A stretch of 64,000 nt of DNA from Roseateles_E sp005503085 (GTDB taxonomy: Bacteria; Pseudomonadota; Gammaproteobacteria; Burkholderiales; Burkholderiaceae_C). The position numbers and the translations under genes are program-made. Positions 44,567 through 51,732 of this stretch are shown one piece after another (position 1 is the first letter of the stretch; each line of letters starts with the position of its first letter). The stretch covers positions 1-64,000 of the forward strand of contig NZ_JAQOWX010000016.1 of assembly GCF_028462495.1 (NCBI RefSeq), read 5' to 3'. The notes under the pieces were generated by a model. That model was not told the origin of the DNA. It worked only from the letters and a program-made list of their open reading frames with translations, and ran no database searches.

Positions 44567-44800
44567 ATGAGCGCGGAACTGGACAGCGTCACTGGAGATG
44601 CAATGAAACTCAGGCCCGAGGAGCGTGCCGAGCTGTTGGAGCGCCTGGTGGATTCATTGCGGCCCGAGCCGCCGCCGCTGCACCCGTCTTGGGAGGCCGA
44701 GCTTGAGCGCCGGGTGGCCGAATTGGATGCCGGTCTCGCCCAGTCCATTCCGGCCGATCAGGTTTTCGCCGAGATGCGCAAGATCATCGATGGGCGTTGA
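44567..44800 (+). CDS. Addiction module antitoxin-like protein (no toxin partner seen)
   Basis: A 77-residue protein of the putative addiction-module component family: LRPEERAELLERLVDSLRPE, then WEAELERRVAELDAG and a C-terminal tail typical of ParD/RelB-like antitoxins. AGGAGG at 44556-44561 precedes the start. A RelE/ParE toxin normally follows directly; the next 90 bases hold none in any frame that I can see, so it looks orphaned. It sits about 240 bases from the CRISPR array. Confidence 0.72.
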   Translation: MSAELDSVTGDAMKLRPEERAELLERLVDSLRPEPPPLHPSWEAELERRVAELDAGLAQSIPADQVFAEMRKIIDGR

Positions 44801-44889
44801 CGCATGCACATGAGTTTTCGCAGGTACTGCCGGGAAAGCGTTCGTCCACACCCTGCGGCACCGAATTTGTCGCCTATAGCCTGGCCGCG

Positions 44890-45015
44890 ATGTTCAAGCT
44901 GATGGCGTGGCTGTTGGTGATGGGTATGGCGCTGATGGGTATCTCGCCAGGACTCGCCATGCTGTGTTTTGCAGGCGGCTCCGTCGCGGCGCTGGTGGTG
45001 TTGCTGCGAGGGTGA
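44890..45015 (+). CDS. Small hydrophobic protein next to the CRISPR array
   Basis: A 41-residue frame starting MFKLMAWLLVMGMALMGISP with a second hydrophobic half (CFAGGSVAALVVLLRG), i.e. one or two membrane helices. It ends 26 bases before the first repeat. No clear ribosome site. It may be a real small membrane protein or chance coding within the leader region. Confidence 0.4.
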   Translation: MFKLMAWLLVMGMALMGISPGLAMLCFAGGSVAALVVLLRG

Positions 45016-45040
45016 TTGCTGATCAACTGCGCCACGGCGA

Positions 45041-47058
45041 GTTCCGGTCAGAGCGCATATCCCAGTGATCTAGACTGCATTGCCCCGAGTGCGGCGCGCA
45101 GTACCAGTTCCGGTCAGAGCGCATATCCCAGTGATCTAGACTCATGCGCACCAGCTGGCCGAGCGTAAGGGTGTTCCGGTCAGAGCGCATATCCCAGTGA
45201 TCTAGACTAGCGCCCGTGATCTTGATCATGAATTTTTCGTTCCGGTCAGAGCGCATATCCCAGTGATCTAGACTTACTCCTGCCGAAATGCGCGCCGCGC
45301 CCGAGTTCCGGTCAGAGCGCATATCCCAGTGATCTAGACTAGCAGCTCCAGCCACTCGTGTGATTCGGTGGTTCCGGTCAGAGCGCATATCCCAGTGATC
45401 TAGACTTATACCTATTCCAACAGCCCGCGCGACATGGTTCCGGTCAGAGCGCATATCCCAGTGATCTAGACTGCACTCTGTAGAGCTTTCGGCGGCCACG
45501 CCGTTCCGGTCAGAGCGCATATCCCAGTGATCTAGACTCGCGCTCACCCGCTTGCGCGGCTCCAGCGGGTTCCGGTCAGAGCGCATATCCCAGTGATCTA
45601 GACTGCTGACGACCAAGCGCGGCAAGGTGGTGACGGTTCCGGTCAGAGCGCATATCCCAGTGATCTAGACTCCTTGGGGTGCCGTAGGCGCGCCACCAGC
45701 AGGTTCCGGTCAGAGCGCATATCCCAGTGATCTAGACTCGCCCCCCTCCGCGCCAGTGGGCGAGACAAGTTCCGGTCAGAGCGCATATCCCAGTGATCTA
45801 GACTCGCGCCAATGCGCTGGAAAAGGCGGCCAAAGTTCCGGTCAGAGCGCATATCCCAGTGATCTAGACTTGGCGGGCTCCGCAATGATCGACGGCTATG
45901 TTCCGGTCAGAGCGCATATCCCAGTGATCTAGACTCCTGTAGCGGCTGGTGGCGGGCCCGGAGCAGTTCCGGTCAGAGCGCATATCCCAGTGATCTAGAC
46001 TCGTGCAGCATTCGTTGTACTTGCCGTTTGAGTTCCGGTCAGAGCGCATATCCCAGTGATCTAGACTGACGAACCTAGCGTTCGATCGTAACGGGCAGTT
46101 CCGGTCAGAGCGCATATCCCAGTGATCTAGACTACGCATCAAACCTGGGAAGGCGACACACCGGTTCCGGTCAGAGCGCATATCCCAGTGATCTAGACTG
46201 ACGACGCATCCGATCGACAGGCGTGTGAGCGTTCCGGTCAGAGCGCATATCCCAGTGATCTAGACTACGTAGATCGGCCGATCTGTGTAGAGCGTGGTTC
46301 CGGTCAGAGCGCATATCCCAGTGATCTAGACTCTTCCATAAGTTCATTAAGTACGAATTCATGTTCCGGTCAGAGCGCATATCCCAGTGATCTAGACTGG
46401 GCCCGTTCAACGAGCGCCTGGCGCAATCGTTCCGGTCAGAGCGCATATCCCAGTGATCTAGACTGCTTGAAGAACGCGGCCTTCTTGCCTGCGAGTTCCG
46501 GTCAGAGCGCATATCCCAGTGATCTAGACTCACAGCCGCGCGCGAGCGCCAGCATGCACGGTTCCGGTCAGAGCGCATATCCCAGTGATCTAGACTCTTC
46601 CTAGCCTCCAGGCTTACCCGGTTGCCGTTCCGGTCAGAGCGCATATCCCAGTGATCTAGACTAGCACATGACGATGCCAGCCATAAACCTGCGTTCCGGT
46701 CAGAGCGCATATCCCAGTGATCTAGACTCAGGCCGAGATCAACCGCTTCACTCGCTTAGTTCCGGTCAGAGCGCATATCCCAGTGATCTAGACTCCGGAG
46801 TTCAAGGAGCTTCTGACGGCCATGGTTCCGGTCAGAGCGCATATCCCAGTGATCTAGACTTCGGCATTTCGGCAATACCGGCCTCGTAGTGTTCCGGTCA
46901 GAGCGCATATCCCAGTGATCTAGACTGGCGCACCCCCATCAGTGCATCACCCTTATGTTCCGGTCAGAGCGCATATCCCAGTGATCTAGACTCGCGATTG
47001 GAAGTACGTCATCCAGGCCGGCGTTCCGGTCAGAGCGCATATCCCAGTGATCTAGACT
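45041..47058 (+). CRISPR. Type II-C CRISPR array, 31 repeats and 30 spacers
   Basis: Thirty-one copies of a 36-bp repeat, all identical by eye, beginning GTTCCGGTCAGAGCGC and ending GTGATCTAGACT. Spacers are 30 nt except one of 29 (45871-45899) and three of 31 (45605-45635, 45672-45702, 46200-46230). The orientation is plus: the tracrRNA anti-repeat is complementary to the plus-strand repeat, the repeat begins with GTT as other type II repeats do, and a terminator follows the last repeat. The final six bases, TAGACT, could serve as a -10 box in each repeat. Neither end has a degenerate repeat. One spacer (46333-46362) is about 30% GC, far below the rest. Confidence 0.99.
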
Positions 47059-47069
47059 AGGTCGGCACT

Positions 47070-47096
47070 AACCCCTTGATTCGTCAAGGGGTTTTT
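47070..47096 (+). terminator. Terminator closing the CRISPR transcript
   Basis: AACCCCTTGA-TTCG-TCAAGGGGTT followed by TTT: a 10-bp stem with a very stable UUCG loop, 12 bases after the last repeat and oriented with the array. It stops plus-strand transcripts before they run antisense into cas2. Confidence 0.85.
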
Positions 47097-47128
47097 GCCT
47101 TCTGAGGCCAGAAAAACGAGCGGCATGG

Positions 47129-47455
47129 CTAGAACAGATCGAACTGGTCGGGGGTTTTATTGGGCGGCTGCTTGGCCTGACCCTGGAAGCTGATGATGCG
47201 TTCGTACTGCTTGTCGGTGAACTGCAGGATATTCACCTTGCCGCCGCTGGGCAAGGCGCTTTCGACTCTTTTGCAGTAGGTGTCGACCTGCGTGCCGCTG
47301 GTGCAAAAGCGCATGTAGACGCTGAACTGACTCATCTCGAAACCCATGTCCAGCAAGGCATTGCGGAACTCCGTCGCGGCGCGCCGTTCTGCTTTCTCGA
47401 CCACCGGCAGATCGAACATCACCACCATCCACATCAGTCGGTATCCGGTGAGCAT
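47129..47455 (-). CDS. cas2: CRISPR-associated Cas2
   Basis: A 108-residue ferredoxin-fold protein of the spacer-integration complex. The strand-1 motif VVMFDLPV carries the conserved Asp15, and FRNALLDMGFEMSQFSVYMR is typical of the Cas2 of type II systems. The ATG at 47455 begins the fold, 25 bases after the cas1 stop. The longer frame overlapping cas1 has no Cas2 character. Last gene of the cas operon. Confidence 0.93.
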   Translation of the reverse strand: MLTGYRLMWMVVMFDLPVVEKAERRAATEFRNALLDMGFEMSQFSVYMRFCTSGTQVDTYCKRVESALPSGGKVNILQFTDKQYERIISFQGQAKQPPNKTPDQFDLF

Positions 47456-47480
47456 GGATGCTGCGGCCTCATTGTCGTAG

Positions 47481-48410
47481 TCATTCGTCTTGCAGCGCCG
47501 AAGCCAGCGAGAGCGGCAGGCCGGGCAGTGGCAGATCAAGCTTGTCGCGTTCGCCGAGATAGACCTGTGCCAGGGCCACGGCGAGCTTCTGCGCGCACAC
47601 CATGACGGGCGTGGCACCGGCGGCAGTCTGCATATCGTCGTAGAGCGTGCGCACCAGGGCGCGCTTGGCTTCGGGCGTCACCAACTCCTCGCCATTGCGT
47701 TTGAGCTGCCAGACCTTCAGGTCGATGATGGGCCGGAACGGCTCCATCAAGTCATCGACCAGGCGCATCGCGTTGTTGTCATGGCTGTGATGCAGGCCGA
47801 TGCTGGGATGAAGTCCCGCCGCGATGACAGCCCGTGCCGTGGTTGCCCGCAGCACGGTGTAGCCGTAGTTCAGCAGACCGTTCAGCCCCCCACCATCCTG
47901 ATCACGCCGGAAGCCATCGCCGAACAGCAGGCTCCAGTAGCGCCGTGCCCCTTGTGCTTCAAGGTTGTCCGGGTCGCCGCTTTTGACCTTGCCGACCAGA
48001 GCGGTCAGTGGCGCGGTCGGGGCGCCCGCCGCTTCCAGTGCGGCGGCCTGCTGTTCCAGCTTGGAGCGCACGACGGCCGCCCACATGCGCTTGTGCGTTG
48101 GCAGGCTGGCCGCGATCTGGGCCTCGATGCGCTTGGCCTGTTCGAAGTTGCCTTCGATGGGCAGCAGCATTCCCACCGCATTGTGATTGGCGGCGCACAG
48201 CACAAAGGGCGCGCCGCGCTCGGCCAGCGCCACCAGCAGATTGTTGGTGTAGCTCAGGCCGTGCGCATTCGCGATCACGGCAGCGATGTCGTCGAGCGGA
48301 ACCTGCCCCAACTCCTTGCCCTGGCCTTCGGTGTCCTTGACCACCATAAAGCCCCGGTTCATCGACAGGTGGCGCCGGTCATCGGCCACTTCAACGATGC
48401 GGCCGATCAT
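47481..48410 (-). CDS. cas1: CRISPR-associated Cas1 integrase
   Basis: Endonuclease/integrase of the adaptation complex, 309 residues. Family metal ligands appear as Glu151 (NLEAQGARRYW), a His in GLHHSHDNN (207-210) and Glu223 (LMEPFRPIID). The N-terminal beta domain begins MIGRIVEVADD. Five bases separate it from the cas9 stop and the ATG at 48410 is clear. The type II gene order cas9-cas1-cas2 with no csn2 or cas4 defines subtype II-C. Confidence 0.95.
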   Translation of the reverse strand: MIGRIVEVADDRRHLSMNRGFMVVKDTEGQGKELGQVPLDDIAAVIANAHGLSYTNNLLVALAERGAPFVLCAANHNAVGMLLPIEGNFEQAKRIEAQIAASLPTHKRMWAAVVRSKLEQQAAALEAAGAPTAPLTALVGKVKSGDPDNLEAQGARRYWSLLFGDGFRRDQDGGGLNGLLNYGYTVLRATTARAVIAAGLHPSIGLHHSHDNNAMRLVDDLMEPFRPIIDLKVWQLKRNGEELVTPEAKRALVRTLYDDMQTAAGATPVMVCAQKLAVALAQVYLGERDKLDLPLPGLPLSLASALQDE

Positions 48411-48415
48411 CGGGC

Positions 48416-51400
48416 TTACTCTTTGAAGCCAGGGTCGCGGAGTTCGCCGATGGGCGAGACGGTGACGCGTCGTCCTCTGGCCGCTTTGAGCGAGCCGGCC
48501 TGCTTGTAGGTGTAGCGCCAATCCCCTTCCTTGTCGCGGTTACGGGCGTCGACGTTGGCCTCGTTGTGGTCGGCCAAGCTGAGGCGCCCCGCTGCGTTGA
48601 TGGACGCGATGCGCATCAGCCGTGGGCGATCATCAACATCGAGTCGGATAAGGTCATCGATCATCAGGCGCATCAGCAGCGGCTTTCCACTCAGGCTGGT
48701 ACGCATGTCCCGCAGCGCTGACTCACCACGCTCACGCGCAACCTCATAGGCTTGAAAAGTGGCTGTGACCTCACCGTGCCACTTGCCGGTTTCGCTGCCA
48801 ACAATCTCGATGCAGAAATTGCCATCGGGCACATAGCCCTTATAGGCCCTGACCTTCCCCTTGTCGTCGAGCCCATGTCTGCCGATCTGCTGGGGCGCAG
48901 AAATCGGAACCACGTACTCATTGATACGACCCGTCTCGCCGTCAGCGTTGACCTTCTGCACCACAGATCCGTCCCGGCGTATGCCGAAGGCCGTTGCCTT
49001 GAACATGCTGCCCTCGTAGCCATGGTCAGGCTTGTGACTGACCCAGATGTTGCTCACCGCGCGCGCCACATGCTCGCGGTAGCTGTCCCAGGGCATGGGC
49101 ATGTCGTCCACCAGTCGATTGATCTGCCGCTCACGCGCCGAGGCGCTGGCCTGCGCGAAGCGCTGCAGCAGGCCCTGGTCCGTTACCGCGATCACACAGG
49201 CATCGACGGCATGATGGCGATGGTCGTTGCGGTTCTTCTCGCCGTTGAGTCCCAGCACATCGTTGAGCCCGAACTTTGCGCGCAGCATCGCCGTCATCCG
49301 CCCCGGGATGACCCGCGTGCCTTGCGGGCAGATCAGGCTCAGATACTCGCGGGCCACCTTGCTCAGATAGCGCGTGTCGTTGAGCGCCCGGGCAAGAAAA
49401 CCGGCGTCGTCGCGCAGCCACTGCTGGTAGCCGTCCTCGGCGAAGCGGTAGCGCTTGGCCTTGGGCATGCCCTCCGCGCGCGCAATGATGTCGGCATAGC
49501 TGTAGCCACTCACGGTGTTCTTGCCGAAGGCCTCCCAAGGCGTTCCATTGCCCTTTTGTCGGTTGGCCTGACGCATGGCCACGGTCTTGTTGTTGAGACT
49601 GTCGTCCAGCGTCTGCGAGAACGGCAGGATGTGCTCGATCTCCACCTCGTCACTGAGCAGCATGGCCAAGCTGATCTGCACACCGCTATAAGGGCAGCGG
49701 CGATCAGCGACGTTGAAGCTCAGTTCCTCCCACAGGATCATCTTCTGTATGTCCAGAGCCCTGACGCGCTCCTCGCTGGTGTGGAGTGCCTCGGCGATCT
49801 CGCGGCGCATGCGGGTATTGCGGCGCTGGTTGTCGGCTTGGCGCCGACTTTCTTCGTCGCGTTGCTCCTTGCTCTGCTTGAGATCGCGCGCCAACTCGAC
49901 GATCACCTCGCTCGGATGGCCGTAGCGCTTGATCAGGGCATTGACCACCAGCCGCACCTGGTTCAGGCCGATATGGACGGTTGGGTTGGCAATACGGCCG
50001 TAGCGTTTCTCGTCCGGGTCGGAGGTCACGCCGGTGCCGAAGCCCACATGACGTTGCAAAGCCTGCCCGTAGTAGGGCAGCTCGGGCAGGATCTCGCCGC
50101 TGGCGCTCGGGCTGATATGGCTGTGATGCTCGAAGCCTGCGGCCAGCACTGCCTTGTCGTAGCTGATGACCTCGCGCCGCAGTGCTGGCAGGATGCGAGC
50201 CAGGGCCTTTCGGCTGAGGCTGCCATAGCCTTCCGGCAGCCCGGTGTTGGCGATGAGTTCAGCGCGTGCCTCATCAATGCCGGTGTGCTCTTGAAGCCAG
50301 CTCAGCAGCCGTGCCTCGTTCTCCTCGCCGACCAGTTGCGCGACGATCTCGTCCTGCCTGGCTTCGTCGAACTCAAACCACGCGGCGCCGAACAACTTGT
50401 TGCCGCTCAGGATGGCGCTCGTGATGTTGCCCTTGAGCTCCTGGCGTTTAGGGTCTTCAAAATTGAACTGCACCGTGCCCGAGAACCCGAGCAGCTTCTT
50501 GATCTGGGTGAAGCTGCGCTTGCTGTTTCGCTCCAGGGCCGAGACCAGCAGGTCGCGCTGCGTCAGCGACAGGGTCTCCTCACGCAGACCGCTGTTCAGG
50601 ATACGAAGGTGGTTGACCTCCTGATAAATGCGGGCGCGCTGTGTGCTCGGCAGGGCCAGCGGGGCGCGCTCCTTGTCCGGCAGCAGGGTGCAGCGGCCAG
50701 GCTTTACCGGTTTGAGGGGGCGCTGATGCAGCAAGGCATCCTTGAGCTCGAAGCGAGCTTGTTCATGAAACAGGCCTGGGTTCAGTTCGGCCTGCTTGGC
50801 CCACAGCAGATCAAACTCCTGCTCGATCATGGCCCGGTCGATATAGAGGTCGTAGCTCTTGTCGATGCGAGTCTTGCCGTCCTCGCGCGCGACGCGCTCC
50901 TGACGGTATCGTGCCCGCACGGTCTGACCCTTTTCGGAGCGCCGCGCGAGCCATTCGCCCACCGTGCGGCAGCCCTCATCGCGCAAGGCTTGGCGCAGCT
51001 TGCTGATGGCTGTCTTCAGCGCGCCGCTGTCGTTGTCCTTCTTGTCGGTCTTGCGGTTGCTCTTGAAGCCGCGGCGCTGATTGATGTGGAACAGCGCGCG
51101 AGCGAACTCCTCGGGCGTCAGCGCGCTGTCAAGGCCCTTGGCCCGTAGCGCGTAGGGATTCAGTGTTTCGAGCGCGCGCCGCTCGTACTCCTCGGCCGGG
51201 AAGAAGCCGTGGGCGATCAGCGTACGCATCATGCGCGCCTTGCGCTTGAGCAGCCGGTCGCGCCGCCGTCGCATGGCGCGGGCCTCTCGCCGAGTGACGG
51301 CCAGCGACGAGCCGTCTTTGGGGTTGCGGCCATCGGAGAAGATGCGCAGACCCGCCTTGATGACGGCGCATGGCCGACTGTCGGCGTCAAGCCGCACCAT

Positions 51401-51460
51401 GGCCCAGCCCAGCGATGTCGAACCCAGATCCAATGCAAGCCGATACCGCATGCGAGCCAT
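48416..51460 (-). CDS. cas9: Compact type II-C Cas9 nuclease
   Basis: RNA-guided DNA endonuclease of 1014 residues, in the size class of the Neisseria and Campylobacter enzymes. RuvC-I Asp11 (LALDLGSTSLGWAM); Arg-rich bridge helix ~58-78; RuvC-II Glu522 (VIVELARDLKQSKEQR); HNH His610 with Asn633 (EIEHILPFSQTLDDSLNNK); RuvC-III His750/Asp753 (DHRHHAVDACVIAV). All nuclease residues are present, so both strands of the target should be cut. The ATG at 51460 follows GGGAGGG; the frame beyond it is the tracrRNA region. The C-terminal ~200 residues are the expected PAM-interacting part; PAM unknown. Operon with cas1 and cas2. Confidence 0.97.
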   Translation of the reverse strand: MARMRYRLALDLGSTSLGWAMVRLDADSRPCAVIKAGLRIFSDGRNPKDGSSLAVTRREARAMRRRRDRLLKRKARMMRTLIAHGFFPAEEYERRALETLNPYALRAKGLDSALTPEEFARALFHINQRRGFKSNRKTDKKDNDSGALKTAISKLRQALRDEGCRTVGEWLARRSEKGQTVRARYRQERVAREDGKTRIDKSYDLYIDRAMIEQEFDLLWAKQAELNPGLFHEQARFELKDALLHQRPLKPVKPGRCTLLPDKERAPLALPSTQRARIYQEVNHLRILNSGLREETLSLTQRDLLVSALERNSKRSFTQIKKLLGFSGTVQFNFEDPKRQELKGNITSAILSGNKLFGAAWFEFDEARQDEIVAQLVGEENEARLLSWLQEHTGIDEARAELIANTGLPEGYGSLSRKALARILPALRREVISYDKAVLAAGFEHHSHISPSASGEILPELPYYGQALQRHVGFGTGVTSDPDEKRYGRIANPTVHIGLNQVRLVVNALIKRYGHPSEVIVELARDLKQSKEQRDEESRRQADNQRRNTRMRREIAEALHTSEERVRALDIQKMILWEELSFNVADRRCPYSGVQISLAMLLSDEVEIEHILPFSQTLDDSLNNKTVAMRQANRQKGNGTPWEAFGKNTVSGYSYADIIARAEGMPKAKRYRFAEDGYQQWLRDDAGFLARALNDTRYLSKVAREYLSLICPQGTRVIPGRMTAMLRAKFGLNDVLGLNGEKNRNDHRHHAVDACVIAVTDQGLLQRFAQASASARERQINRLVDDMPMPWDSYREHVARAVSNIWVSHKPDHGYEGSMFKATAFGIRRDGSVVQKVNADGETGRINEYVVPISAPQQIGRHGLDDKGKVRAYKGYVPDGNFCIEIVGSETGKWHGEVTATFQAYEVARERGESALRDMRTSLSGKPLLMRLMIDDLIRLDVDDRPRLMRIASINAAGRLSLADHNEANVDARNRDKEGDWRYTYKQAGSLKAARGRRVTVSPIGELRDPGFKE

Positions 51461-51510
51461 GCCGCCCTCCCTTTGTGTGTCAGGCGTTTTAATCGTGTTA
51501 GAGTGAAAGT

Positions 51511-51596
51511 GCAAGATCACTGGGATATGCGCTCTGGACGCTAACAAGCTGAAAGATGCACCAAATGGAAGGCCGCTATATGCGGCCTTCGTCTTT
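51511..51596 (+). ncRNA. tracrRNA
   Basis: Directly upstream of cas9 and divergent from it. Bases 51514-51536 (AGATCACTGGGATATGCGCT, then CTG) are an exact 23-base complement of the repeat. A bulge of about 6 bases follows, then AAC pairing with the first GTT of the repeat. Next comes CTGAAAGATGCACC, close to the CUGAAAAGAUGUGCC element I recall from the Neisseria tracrRNA, and finally the terminator hairpin. TAGAGT at 51499-51504 is a plausible -10 box; the 5' end is estimated from it. About 86 nt. Confidence 0.9.
51569..51596 (+). terminator. tracrRNA terminator
   Basis: AAGGCCGC-TATAT-GCGGCCTT followed by CGTCTTT. It forms the 3' stem of the tracrRNA. Confidence 0.85.
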
Positions 51597-51732
51597 GTGG
51601 GGTCAGCTCTTGCCCGGGCCTGCTAGCCTGCAGGCGCTGTGTTCACAGGCCCGTTCGGACCAATCCCCCCGGCGTCGCTGTCACACCACGCTGCTCGAAT
51701 CCGGCGCTTGTCTCACTGCCCGCGAGCCCCAC

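Noticed and set aside
45023..46889. Long frames across the CRISPR array encoding a tandem SLDHWDMRSDRN peptide
   Set aside because: Repeat plus spacer is usually 66 bases, a multiple of three, so the repeat keeps one frame open. They are artefacts of the array, not genes.
48752..51148. A 798-codon plus-strand frame opposite cas9
   Set aside because: No domain, no ribosome site, and antisense to a fully conserved Cas9.
51461..51547. A 29-residue N-terminal extension of Cas9
   Set aside because: It is translated from the tracrRNA anti-repeat region and lacks homology. GGGAGGG precedes the ATG at 51460.
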